Below, piece after piece: positions 17,967 to 26,971 of a stretch of 64,000 bases of DNA. The stretch is taken from contig NZ_CP096115.1 of assembly GCF_024662215.1 (NCBI RefSeq), positions 2,926,935 through 2,990,934 on the forward strand, written 5' to 3'. A model generated the notes under the pieces. The model was not told the origin of the DNA, did no database searches, and was given only the letters and a program-made list of their open reading frames with translations. Position 1 is the stretch's first letter, and each line of letters begins with the position of its first letter. The position numbers and the translations under genes are program-made. The DNA comes from Methanoplanus endosymbiosus. GTDB lineage: Archaea > Halobacteriota > Methanomicrobia > Methanomicrobiales > Methanomicrobiaceae.

Positions 17967-18857
17967 ATGGCAGATAACAATAATTCCGAATGTGACGGAA
18001 ACTGCAGCAGCTGCCCTTCAGCAGCAGGATGCAATGATCCAAAGAAGGCTGAGTCAGGAATTGCGAAGAAAGTGGATATGAATGTGAGGCATGTCATTCT
18101 TGTACTGAGTGGCAAAGGTGGTGTCGGCAAGAGTACTGTATCAACAAACCTTGCAATGGCACTCTCCAATAAGGGCTACACTACCGGTATTGCCGATATG
18201 GATATTCACGGCCCGAATATCCCTAAGATGCTTGGAATTGAGGCTGAAAAGCTTACATCCTTTGATGGCAAGAAGATCTCACCTGTAAAGATTACCGGTA
18301 ATCTGTCAGTAGTATCAATGGCATTTCTCCTTCCTGAAAAAACAAGCCCGGTCATCTGGCGCGGCCCGATGAAGAATACTGCAATTAAACAGTTCCTTGA
18401 GGATACCGAATGGGGAGAACTTGATTTCCTGGTGGTTGACCTTCCGCCGGGCACAGGGGATGAAGCCCTTGCTGTTGCTCAGCTTGCACCGAATATTGCC
18501 GGTGCGGTCATTGTTACAACTCCACAGGAAGTTGCTATCCTTGATTCCTCTAAGTCTGTGAAGTTCATTGAGCAGGTAAACCTCAAAGTTCTTGGAATCA
18601 TTGAAAACATGAGTGGATTTACATGTCCACACTGTGGTGAAGCGATTGATCTCTTTGGCAAGGGAGGCGGAGAAAAAGCAGCTGAGGAGCTTAATGTTCC
18701 GTATCTTGGTTCAATTCCGCTTGACAAAGAGATGTGTGAAGCTGGTGATTCCGGAAAACCATTCATTGTGAGGCGTGACGGAACAGAGCAGAACAAGGTC
18801 ACCTGGCAGCACGTTGATGATGTAATGGAAAACATTCTGAAGCAGATCAAAGATTAA
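17967..18857 (+). CDS. Mrp/NBP35 family iron-sulfur cluster carrier ATPase
   Basis: A 296-residue P-loop ATPase that binds and transfers [4Fe-4S] clusters to apoproteins. The Walker A loop is SGKGGVGKST (48-57) and the Walker B region VVDLPPGTGDE is conserved. A C-terminal CPHC pair binds the bridging cluster. The N-terminal tail has four cysteines (Cys9, 13, 16 and 22), as in the NBP35 branch. The ATG at 17967 follows GGAG by 6 bases; a TTG four codons earlier overlaps that site and is rejected. It is followed by fno after 64 bases. Confidence 0.93.
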   Translation: MADNNNSECDGNCSSCPSAAGCNDPKKAESGIAKKVDMNVRHVILVLSGKGGVGKSTVSTNLAMALSNKGYTTGIADMDIHGPNIPKMLGIEAEKLTSFDGKKISPVKITGNLSVVSMAFLLPEKTSPVIWRGPMKNTAIKQFLEDTEWGELDFLVVDLPPGTGDEALAVAQLAPNIAGAVIVTTPQEVAILDSSKSVKFIEQVNLKVLGIIENMSGFTCPHCGEAIDLFGKGGGEKAAEELNVPYLGSIPLDKEMCEAGDSGKPFIVRRDGTEQNKVTWQHVDDVMENILKQIKD

Positions 18858-18921
18858 AAATTTTAAAATAATTACTTTTTTCTGATTATCTATTTATTCT
18901 CTTAATTCTCATCAATAATTA

Positions 18922-19572
18922 ATGAAAATAGGTATTATTGGCGGCACAGGTGATATCGGGGAAGGCCTTGCCCATCGTCTTTCGCATGAGCATGAGATAA
19001 TAATAGGGTCAAGGAATAAAGAGAGGGCCTGTACCATGGGAGAGTGCCTCACTGAAGATCTCCGTGGGAAAGGGATAGAGGCAAAATGCATAGGGGCGAC
19101 CAATCAGGAAGCTGTTGATGATGCAGATATCGTTATTCTCTCAGTCAATTATAAGCATCTGGAGTCAACACTGGCAGGACTTACCGGTTTTGAAGATAAG
19201 ATTGTGATTACACCGGTAAATCCGATCTCTAAAAAAGATTACTTCTTTTTTGATCCGCCGGCAGAGGGATCAGCTGCACTTAAGATAAAGAGTCTGCTTC
19301 CGGAAAGTTCATGTATAGTTGCGGCATTCAACAACATCTCTGCACAGAAATGGAAGAGGATCAGTGAAGAACTAAACTATTCTGTAGTGGTATGCAGCGA
19401 TGATGAAGATGCCAAAAAGACTGTGATGGACCTTGTAAACAGCATATCTGAACTGAAAGCTCTTGACGGCGGCCCGCTTGAGATGTCCGGCATTGTTGAG
19501 AGTATGACTCCTCTGATTCTGAATATTGCAAAATATAATAATATGAGAGATGTCGGGATTAAGTTCTTTTAA
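18922..19572 (+). CDS. fno: Coenzyme F420:NADP oxidoreductase
   Basis: A 216-residue enzyme that transfers hydride between reduced F420 and NADP, supplying NADPH for biosynthesis in methanogens. The NADP-binding loop is GIIGGTGDIGEG (4-15) and the 2'-phosphate contact is GSRNKER. Later conserved segments are VILSVNYKH, PVNPIS and CIVAAFNNISA. Length and layout match known archaeal forms. The presence of this gene is one of the clearest signs that the source is an F420-using archaeon. Confidence 0.93.
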   Translation: MKIGIIGGTGDIGEGLAHRLSHEHEIIIGSRNKERACTMGECLTEDLRGKGIEAKCIGATNQEAVDDADIVILSVNYKHLESTLAGLTGFEDKIVITPVNPISKKDYFFFDPPAEGSAALKIKSLLPESSCIVAAFNNISAQKWKRISEELNYSVVVCSDDEDAKKTVMDLVNSISELKALDGGPLEMSGIVESMTPLILNIAKYNNMRDVGIKFF

Positions 19573-20003
19573 CTGAAATGCTGCCCGCTCACGCGGTGAA
19601 TTTTATGTCTGATATGTTAAAATTCCGGCTGGATTGATCTTTTCCTCCCGGAAATATCACCATTTTTCAGACATCATGTTTTTCTTATTTATGGGTGTCC
19701 TGCTGAATTTTAGATTTCCGGGCCGGAAATTCAGGTTTTGACTATGAACTGATATTCGGATCTTCCGGCAGATATTATTTTTTTACTGGTTGCCCGTCAT
19801 CTATGTTTATCAGTTGTGTGTGTAGATATTATTATATATTGATAGAAGGAAGTAGTTTATTGTCAATTGTTGCCTGTGCCTCTGTTTACCGGCAGGGTAA
19901 TTCTGATCACTGTCATCTGTTATGGTTTCATATGCAGATGTTCCGGATCAACTATTATAAGTTCTGAGTGTTATCAACAGATGACAGAACCGGAGGAAAA
20001 ATT
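19573..20003. other. Intergenic stretch with no recognised gene
   Basis: About 430 bases between fno and the glutamate-synthase-like gene. It is AT-rich with several CCGG-containing short palindromes. GGAGG at 19992-19996 is the ribosome binding site of the next gene. No tRNA or frame is convincing. Confidence 0.4.
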
Positions 20004-21596
20004 ATGGCAAATTTAAAAACCCCAAATTCAGATGATGCTGTGCATACATCAATCCGCTCAAAAAATGTAGTTCCGATGTCCGGAATGTGCTCACGCTGTG
20101 TTGACGGCTGTAAAGGCAGCTGTGATATCTGGCTTTCATCATTCAGGGGCCGTGAAGTGCTCTATCCAGGCCCTTACGGTGAGGTGACGGCCGGGGCAGA
20201 TAAGGACTATCCTGTTGATTATTCCCATCTAAATATTCATGGCTATGCTGTTGGTGCAAAAGGGCTTTTAAAAGGTGTAACTGCAAGCCCGGATACGGCA
20301 GTCTTTGAGGATGTCAATACGGAGACTGAATATGGCTGGGACATAAAGGTCCCGATGAAAGTCCCCATCTTTACCGGAGCACTGGGTTCTACTGAAATTG
20401 CCCGTGTGAACTGGGAGCACTTTGCAGTAGGGGCTGCAATTTCGGGGATAACAATCGTCTGCGGGGAAAATGTCTGCGGTGTGGATCCTGAACTTAAGCT
20501 TGATAAGAACAATAAAGTTGCATCATCACCTGAAATGGACAGAAGGATTGAGACCTATAATAAATTTCATAATGGCTATGGTGAGATTCTTGTGCAGCTC
20601 AATGTTGAGGATACGCGCCTTGGCACTGCTGAATATGTCTCATCAAAGCATGAACTTCAGACTATTGAGATGAAATGGGGTCAGGGTGCAAAATGTATCG
20701 GTGGTGAGATCAAGGTTGATTCACTTGAACGTGCCCTTGAACTTAAAAAGCGTGGGTACATTGTTCTTCCTGACCCCACAAGGCATGAGGTGCAGGAGGC
20801 GTTTAAAGCAGGCGCTATACATGAATTTGAGCGTCATTCAAGGCTTGGATTTGTCACAAAAGAGGGGTTCCTGGAGGAGGTGGATCGCCTGCGTGATCTC
20901 GGTTTCAGGCGTGTTACCCTTAAAACGGGAGCATACTCTATGAAAGAGCTTGCAATGGCGCTGCGCTATTCATCGGAGGCAAAGATAGATCTCTTAACAA
21001 TAGACGGAGCGCCGGGCGGGACAGGCATGAGTCCGTGGCCTATGATGAATGAATGGGGTATTCCTACCTTCTACCTCCAGTCGCTTGCATATGACTTTTC
21101 AAAACAGCTTGAAACGAAGGGACTGCATGTGCCTGATCTTGCAATTGCAGGAGGTTTTGCAGATGAGGCGAATGCTTTTAAGGCACTCTGCATGGGTGCG
21201 CCGTACTTTAAGGCGGTCTGTATGGGGCGTGCACTTATGATCCCCGGAATGGTGGGCAGGAATATCGGCAAATGGCTTGAGAAGGGTGAACTTCCAAAGA
21301 CGGTATCGAAGTACGGAAATACTGTTGAACAGATCTTTATCTGCTATGAAGAGCTTAAGGAGATGTATGGTGAGGGTATTAAAGAGATTCCTCTTGGTGC
21401 AGTTGCCCTTTATACATATACTCAGAGGTTTAAGACCGGAATGCAGCAGATTATGGCCGGAAGCAGAAACTTTAACCTGGGTACAATATCAAGAAATGAT
21501 CTCATGGCACTGACACCCGAAGCGGCTGAAGTCTCCGGTATATCATATGTGATGGAGTCGTACAGGGATGAGGCTCTGGATATTCTGCTGGATTAA
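20004..21596 (+). CDS. FMN-binding glutamate synthase-like protein, stand-alone
   Basis: A 530-residue protein whose main part is the FMN/iron-sulfur domain of glutamate synthase (pfam01645 type): MKWGQGAKCIGGEI, LLTIDGAPGGTGMSPWP, and a Gly-rich flavin loop (AIAGGFADEANAFKAL). An N-terminal four-cysteine motif (Cys29, 32, 36 and 40 in MCSRCVDGCKGSC) may hold a cluster. There is no amidotransferase or GXGXG domain. A true glutamate synthase is encoded at 34-38 kb, so this paralogue may have another substrate. The ATG at 20004 follows GGAGG; the longer frame from 19968 does not. Confidence 0.8.
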   Translation: MANLKTPNSDDAVHTSIRSKNVVPMSGMCSRCVDGCKGSCDIWLSSFRGREVLYPGPYGEVTAGADKDYPVDYSHLNIHGYAVGAKGLLKGVTASPDTAVFEDVNTETEYGWDIKVPMKVPIFTGALGSTEIARVNWEHFAVGAAISGITIVCGENVCGVDPELKLDKNNKVASSPEMDRRIETYNKFHNGYGEILVQLNVEDTRLGTAEYVSSKHELQTIEMKWGQGAKCIGGEIKVDSLERALELKKRGYIVLPDPTRHEVQEAFKAGAIHEFERHSRLGFVTKEGFLEEVDRLRDLGFRRVTLKTGAYSMKELAMALRYSSEAKIDLLTIDGAPGGTGMSPWPMMNEWGIPTFYLQSLAYDFSKQLETKGLHVPDLAIAGGFADEANAFKALCMGAPYFKAVCMGRALMIPGMVGRNIGKWLEKGELPKTVSKYGNTVEQIFICYEELKEMYGEGIKEIPLGAVALYTYTQRFKTGMQQIMAGSRNFNLGTISRNDLMALTPEAAEVSGISYVMESYRDEALDILLD

Positions 21597-21835
21597 ATTC
21601 ATCTTTTTCTGATCAATTTGCATAAAATATGTGGATATGCAGTATTATGCCGGAATTTTCCCGCGGGATACTTTTTCTGACAAATATGCTTTTTTTTACA
21701 TTCAGCAGATGATCCGTCAGGGCTTAATGCAGTAATGACTGGTATTATTGCTGATTGAAGCCTTTAATACTGATATAACTGGTGAATTCCCTGCTTTATC
21801 TGCCCGGAATTTTTCATAATATGAGGTTTTAATTC

Positions 21836-23524
21836 TTGTTTCTGCCATCTTCGTTAAAGGAAATGAAAAAGTCCGGTTACGACGAATGTGATGTAATCAT
21901 TGTAACTCCGGATGCCTACGCTGATCATCCGTCTTTTGCAATGGCGCTTCTGGGCCGGTTTCTTCAGAGAAACGGCTACAGAGTTGGCATAATATCACAG
22001 CCTAAATGGCGCAGTCCTGAATCATTCCTTAAACTTGGAGTGCCACGCATTGCCTTTGCAGTCTCCGGCGGCCAGATGGACTCAATGGTGCTGAATTATA
22101 CGGCAACTAAGAAGCCGAGGCATGAAGATTTATTCTGCGAAGGGGGCAATCCCTATTTTTCAAAGAAAGGGGAGGATAAGAAGTACCGCATACGCCCTGA
22201 CAGGGTTTTGAATGTCTACTGCAGCCAGATAAAATCGGTATGCAAAGAAAAGCCGGTTATAATCGGCGGCATTGAAGCGTCACTAAGAAGGACTGCCCAT
22301 TATGATTACTGGTCAGGGAAGGTGAAGCGGAGCATTCTCTTTGATTCAAAAGCTGATATGCTCGTCTATGGTATGGGTGAGTATGCTCTTTTAGATGCTG
22401 TCAGGGGTTTTGAATCCGGAATTTCAGCCGGGGATATGCAGGTTGGGAATACTGCGATTGCTGCGCGGAGCACTGACGGATATGAAGATCCGGTAATTCT
22501 GCCCTCGTTTGAGGATGCAAAAAATTCAAAAGATGATTTTGCGAGGGCTTATTCTCTCTTTGAGAAGAACCATGATGATAAGGTGCTCTTCCAGAAGCAG
22601 GATTCAAGGTATATTATTCAGTATCCACGCCGGAAGATCAGCCGGGAGGAACTGGATTTTATTTATGACAGCCGGTTCATGAGGAAACTTCACCCGGCAT
22701 ATCATGATGTTCCTGCCTTTGAGATGATTAAAAATTCAGTAACATCCCACAGGGGCTGCTTTGGCAACTGTTCTTTCTGCTCTATTGCCTCTCATCAGGG
22801 TTCTGAAATTGTGTCAAGAAGCCGTGAGTCGATACTCAGTGAGATCAGGGCAATAGCTGCCATGGACTACTTTAAGGGGACTATTACAGATGTCGGCGGC
22901 CCTTCTGCCAATATGTATGGCGCAGGATGCAGGGTTGGCGGCTGTATCTCTCATGACTGCCTTAAGGATGGTTCTGGGTGCAGAAATTTAATTTCCGGAA
23001 ATTCTGAATATCTTGCACTGTTAAAGGATGCAGGAGAGATAAAAGGCGTTAAGCATGTCTTTGTCAATTCCGGACTGAGGTTTGATCCCTGCCTTATGGA
23101 TGAGAAATTCCTTGAAGAGATGCTGATTAACCATATCTCAGGCCAGATGAAGGTTGCGCCGGAGTCCGGGTGTGATAAAGTTCTGAAACTTATGAATAAG
23201 CCGGTTACATCTGTGTTCTCCGGATTTTTGGCTCAGTTTGACCGGATTAAAAAGAATAACAGTATACGGAAGTATGTTATTCCGTACATCATAGTAGGGC
23301 ATCCGGGTGAGGGTGATAAGGAGGGTGGTGAAACTGCGGAATTTTTACTTAAAAACAATCTGAAGGGCAGACAGTTTCAGATATTCACGCCCACTCCGGG
23401 GACGCGATCGACTGCGATGTACTATCTTGGTTTTGACCCGATAACCGGAGAAAAGACTGTAACTGAGAAGAATATCGGAAAACTTGAGTTGAGGAAGGAT
23501 AAGATCATCCGGAAGATCTCATGA
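21836..23524 (+). CDS. YgiQ family radical SAM protein
   Basis: A 562-residue protein of the YgiQ family, radical-SAM enzymes of unknown reaction found in bacteria and methanogens. An N-terminal region resembling a cobalamin-binding fold (DVIIVTPDAYADHPSF, GRFLQRNGYRVGII) precedes the radical-SAM core with the cluster motif CFGNCSFC (Cys308, 312, 315). A Cys-rich insertion follows (GCRVGGCISHDC, GCRN). The start is a TTG at 21836, supported by GAGGT 9 bases before it. It is monocistronic, with 311 bases to the FMN gene before and 115 to alsD after. Confidence 0.88.
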   Translation: MFLPSSLKEMKKSGYDECDVIIVTPDAYADHPSFAMALLGRFLQRNGYRVGIISQPKWRSPESFLKLGVPRIAFAVSGGQMDSMVLNYTATKKPRHEDLFCEGGNPYFSKKGEDKKYRIRPDRVLNVYCSQIKSVCKEKPVIIGGIEASLRRTAHYDYWSGKVKRSILFDSKADMLVYGMGEYALLDAVRGFESGISAGDMQVGNTAIAARSTDGYEDPVILPSFEDAKNSKDDFARAYSLFEKNHDDKVLFQKQDSRYIIQYPRRKISREELDFIYDSRFMRKLHPAYHDVPAFEMIKNSVTSHRGCFGNCSFCSIASHQGSEIVSRSRESILSEIRAIAAMDYFKGTITDVGGPSANMYGAGCRVGGCISHDCLKDGSGCRNLISGNSEYLALLKDAGEIKGVKHVFVNSGLRFDPCLMDEKFLEEMLINHISGQMKVAPESGCDKVLKLMNKPVTSVFSGFLAQFDRIKKNNSIRKYVIPYIIVGHPGEGDKEGGETAEFLLKNNLKGRQFQIFTPTPGTRSTAMYYLGFDPITGEKTVTEKNIGKLELRKDKIIRKIS

Positions 23525-23639
23525 TTTTTCATGTGCTTTGGGCAATGCCTGTAGGAGTCGATGGAATCAGATATTTAATTTCAGGGCAGATATCTGATTA
23601 AGAGTTTTGCAGACATTTTGAGATGTTTCTGCTATCCGG

Positions 23640-24398
23640 ATGGTTTTGGTTATGAATAAAAATTATATTCTTGGTTTTGTCTTTGCAGTTGCTCTGATAT
23701 TTTTCATTTTTTCTGCTCTGTCGTATGATCCTTCCGCAAATAATGATGATTCTGTGTATGTCTTTTCTCCGCTTGAAAAACTGCTTAAAGGGGATTACAA
23801 CGGGACATCTGACTACTCTGATGTTATGCTGCATGGTGATACAGGACTTGGCACTTTTGACCGCCTTAATGGTGAGATGGTTGCAGTGGACGGTGAATAT
23901 TATCAGGTGTTTTACAATGGAACGGTTGGTGAAGTCTCCGGCAGTCAGACTGCTTCTTTTGCCGAGGTTAAGGAGTTTAGTCCGGATATTGCCTTTGCGC
24001 TTGAATCTCCGGTAAATTATTCCGGCATGAAAGAACTGCTCAAAGGTGAATTTGAATCTGACAGCGGCCTTTCAGTAGTATATGCAGTCCGTCTTGACGG
24101 CTATTTCCGTGAGGTTAAGACGAGAAGTGTAAAGGAACAGTCTGAGCCTTACAGACCGCTTGAGGATGTCCTCTCAACAGGCGATCAGGCATTTTTTGAG
24201 AGAACGGGTGTAAAGGGTACGGCTGTAGGGTATTATCATCCCTCTTATATGAAAGATCTCACTTCAGAAGGTTTTCATCTTCATTTCATAAGTGATGACC
24301 GGAAGTTTGGCGGCCACCTTGTTGAATTTAATATGGATTCCGGAGTTATATCTGCTGACCGGACAGAGAAGGTCGTGCTCAGAACTGCCAAAGAGTGA
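23640..24398 (+). CDS. Acetolactate decarboxylase with N-terminal membrane anchor
   Basis: A 252-residue protein. Residues about 8-28 form a membrane segment or uncleaved signal. The rest matches acetolactate decarboxylase, which converts acetolactate to acetoin: GTFDRLNGEMVAVDG near residue 77 and the zinc site HLHF to FGGH. The zinc histidines are His213, His215 and His226; their spacing of 2 and 11 is that of the Bacillus enzyme. The catalytic domain would sit outside the membrane, unlike the cytoplasmic bacterial form. The ATG at 23652 is an alternative start. A lyase that acts on a related substrate is possible. Confidence 0.75.
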   Translation: MVLVMNKNYILGFVFAVALIFFIFSALSYDPSANNDDSVYVFSPLEKLLKGDYNGTSDYSDVMLHGDTGLGTFDRLNGEMVAVDGEYYQVFYNGTVGEVSGSQTASFAEVKEFSPDIAFALESPVNYSGMKELLKGEFESDSGLSVVYAVRLDGYFREVKTRSVKEQSEPYRPLEDVLSTGDQAFFERTGVKGTAVGYYHPSYMKDLTSEGFHLHFISDDRKFGGHLVEFNMDSGVISADRTEKVVLRTAKE

Positions 24399-24473
24399 TT
24401 TAAATTTAGATGAGTAAAATTCATTCAATATGTTTTTTCCGGCAGAGATAATTATTGATAAAGTCAATTTTTC

Positions 24474-25160
24474 ATGAAGATGAAACTTGGTGTCCTTTTT
24501 TCCGGAGGGAAAGATTCAGTATATGCGTGCCATATGGCACTCTTAAAGGAGGAGGTCTCCTGCCTGATAACTCTCAGGTCTTCCAACAAAGAGAGTTATA
24601 TGTTTCATACCCCTAATATCGACCTGACCATGATGCAGGCTGAGGCGGCAGAAATACCACTATTAAGATATGAAACTGCGGGTGAGAAGGAGAAGGAGCT
24701 AACAGATCTGAAAGCGGCAGTTTCTCTTGCTAAGGATAATTTCGGCATTGAAGGTATTGTTACCGGAGCGGTGATGTCGGTCTATCAGGCATCGCGTGTT
24801 CAGAAGATCTGTGATGAGCTGGAGCTCTTCTGTTTCAATCCGCTCTGGTATGTAAACCAGGAAAAATACATGAACTCGGTGATTGAGGATGGCTTTGAGG
24901 TGATAATTGCCGGCGTTTACTCCTGCCCGTTTGATGAAAAATGGCCCGGCAGGGTTATTGACAGAAAAACCCTTGCTGAACTGAAGAAGATAAGGGATAA
25001 GTATCATATCACACTCACTGGCGAAGGCGGGGAATATGAGTCATTTGTCTGTGATGCGCCCTTTTTTAAGAGGAAAATTGTTATCGATGAGTCCTCATGC
25101 AGTTACAGAAATTACAATGGCACACTTTCAATAACCTCGGCACATCTGGAGGATAAATGA
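24474..25160 (+). CDS. dph6: Diphthine--ammonia ligase-like ATP pyrophosphatase
   Basis: A 228-residue member of the Dph6/COG2102 family. In archaea and eukaryotes it amidates diphthine on elongation factor 2 as the last step of diphthamide synthesis. The PP-loop SGGKDS is at residues 10-15, and EGGEYESFVCDAPFF near residue 185 is the family signature. Length agrees with archaeal Dph6. It is preceded by alsD (76 bases) and followed by a 154-base gap. Confidence 0.88.
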   Translation: MKMKLGVLFSGGKDSVYACHMALLKEEVSCLITLRSSNKESYMFHTPNIDLTMMQAEAAEIPLLRYETAGEKEKELTDLKAAVSLAKDNFGIEGIVTGAVMSVYQASRVQKICDELELFCFNPLWYVNQEKYMNSVIEDGFEVIIAGVYSCPFDEKWPGRVIDRKTLAELKKIRDKYHITLTGEGGEYESFVCDAPFFKRKIVIDESSCSYRNYNGTLSITSAHLEDK

Positions 25161-25314
25161 TCATCAGTTATGGCCATCTGAATGCCGGATGTTCACATTA
25201 TAATCATATCTGGCCCGTTATACTTTCCGGCTTTATGGCTCTTAAACAACCTGAGATCTGCTCTTATTATAACCACATTTTCTCTACAGGACGGCCAGAA
25301 TCCCGGAGTGAAAT

Positions 25315-26022
25315 ATGATTCTTATTACTGATCTATGCTACAAAAAAGGTTCTCTCTCATATTATGAATATGTAAATCCTGTCTGTGAAATCATTGAGGA
25401 CTCAGGCTTTGAATATGATGTTATACATTACTCTGAACTGTCCGGAGAGATTCCTGAAAAATATTCATCTGTGATATTCTGCGGCACTGCCCTTAAGGAC
25501 AATCTCTTTATTGAGGATTTGTCACTTATGCAGGCAGTCAGAAGATATAATAAACCTGTAATCGGGATCTGTGCCGGAATGCAGGTTGTTGCTTCTGCAT
25601 ACGGTGGAGATGTGAGGGACTTTAAAAAGATTGGAATGAGCCGGATCAGGTTCTCACCCGGAGATCCGATATTTAGTGATATTCCGGACTTCATCACCAG
25701 ATCGGGAGCAGTGGCTGAGGATAATTCTGACATGACAGGTAATTCCGGCAGCCCAGTCTATGAATTTGAGGGTTATGAGGTTCATTCACGTATACCTGAT
25801 ATGCCTGAGGATTTCATACCGCTTGCAGAATCCGAAGTTTTTCAGGGTGCATGTGGTCCGTTTGGATCAGCCATATCACCGGTATCCTCCGGCTCAGAAA
25901 GATATCCTGAGTTGATCAGGCACAGGGATAAACCGGTATATGGCATTCTTTTCCACCCGGAAGTCCGGAATGTCTGGCTCATCCGGAATTTTGCACGGCT
26001 TTCAGAGGGGGGTGAATTCTGA
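25315..26022 (+). CDS. Class I glutamine amidotransferase-like protein
   Basis: A 235-residue protein with the triad of class I amidotransferases: the nucleophile Cys86 in GICAGMQ, and His and Glu in LFHPEVRN near residue 218. The first 80 residues resemble the usual alpha/beta fold (VIFCGTALKD). The acceptor partner is not known. The next gene, a methyltransferase, begins 1 base after the stop, so the two may act together on an unknown substrate. A ribosome binding site is weak. Confidence 0.82.
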   Translation: MILITDLCYKKGSLSYYEYVNPVCEIIEDSGFEYDVIHYSELSGEIPEKYSSVIFCGTALKDNLFIEDLSLMQAVRRYNKPVIGICAGMQVVASAYGGDVRDFKKIGMSRIRFSPGDPIFSDIPDFITRSGAVAEDNSDMTGNSGSPVYEFEGYEVHSRIPDMPEDFIPLAESEVFQGACGPFGSAISPVSSGSERYPELIRHRDKPVYGILFHPEVRNVWLIRNFARLSEGGEF

Positions 26023-26023
26023 T

Positions 26024-26899
26024 ATGGCTGATTCAGGGAAAAATCATGAAATTGCGGGTGTATATCCGGATTACAACGAAATCTGGAAGCGTGCTGTCCG
26101 CCTCAACAACTCTTCAAAGGGTACTTCTGACTGTGTATCGCACTGGAGGGATAAAGAGAGTGTCTATGAATTCATCAGGTCAGATGAAATTCTTGGCGGT
26201 GAGAGAATAAAGTGGGTTGTGGAATCTCTGGGTCTAAAACCCGGAGACAGGGTTCTTGATATAGGTGCAGGACCGGGAACGATATCACTTGAGATTGCAA
26301 AGGTCTGTTCCCATCTTACGGCTGTAGAACCTTCAGATGTGATGGCAGAGGTATTTAAGGAGAGAGCCTGTGAGGCAGGCATTTCAGATTATAATATTGT
26401 ACAGAAGAGATGGGAGGATATTATTCCCGGAAAGGATATTTTTGGCATGTATGACATTGTAATCTCATCCTTTGCACTTGGAATGGAGGATTTGAGGGAT
26501 TCGCTGATAAAAATGAATCAGGTATGCCGGGGTTCTGTTCATATCTATTATCATGCAAATCCTCTGCCCTGGGAGGATATGAGAAGTGCCCTGTGGAAGC
26601 GACTCCACGGTATAGAATATGTCCCTGTGCCAAAGGCTGATCTCCTGATGGCAGTGTTATATCAGCTTGGAATTTACCCCGACCTTTCCTGCCGGAAATT
26701 TGTCTCTGAAAACGATTTTGGCAGTGAAGATGAGATGGCTTCATTTTATGCCTCTAAGATGAGAGTTACAGACGATGCCGGGAAAAAAATAATTGTTGAA
26801 TATCTTCTGGATATTGCAGATTATAATGATAATAATGGTCAGTTTGTAATTGAGGAGACCGGTATAAAAGCGCACCTGTGGTGGAATTTCCGGCACTGA
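26024..26899 (+). CDS. Class I SAM-dependent methyltransferase
   Basis: A 291-residue methyltransferase. The SAM-binding loop is VLDIGAGPGTISLEIA near residue 85, followed by TAVEPS and a motif IV region (DIVISSFALGM). Substrate is unknown; the C-terminal part (HANPLPWEDM, CRKFVSENDF) gave me no specific recognition. The ATG at 26024 is chosen because it starts just after the amidotransferase stop; a longer frame from 25940 would lie inside that gene. It is coupled to the amidotransferase. Confidence 0.88.
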   Translation: MADSGKNHEIAGVYPDYNEIWKRAVRLNNSSKGTSDCVSHWRDKESVYEFIRSDEILGGERIKWVVESLGLKPGDRVLDIGAGPGTISLEIAKVCSHLTAVEPSDVMAEVFKERACEAGISDYNIVQKRWEDIIPGKDIFGMYDIVISSFALGMEDLRDSLIKMNQVCRGSVHIYYHANPLPWEDMRSALWKRLHGIEYVPVPKADLLMAVLYQLGIYPDLSCRKFVSENDFGSEDEMASFYASKMRVTDDAGKKIIVEYLLDIADYNDNNGQFVIEETGIKAHLWWNFRH

Positions 26900-26971
26900 A
26901 CAGATCTAAATCATATTTTTTTCCTAAATCTGAATAGATCTGAATATCTCATTTATTCCTTAATCTTGACT

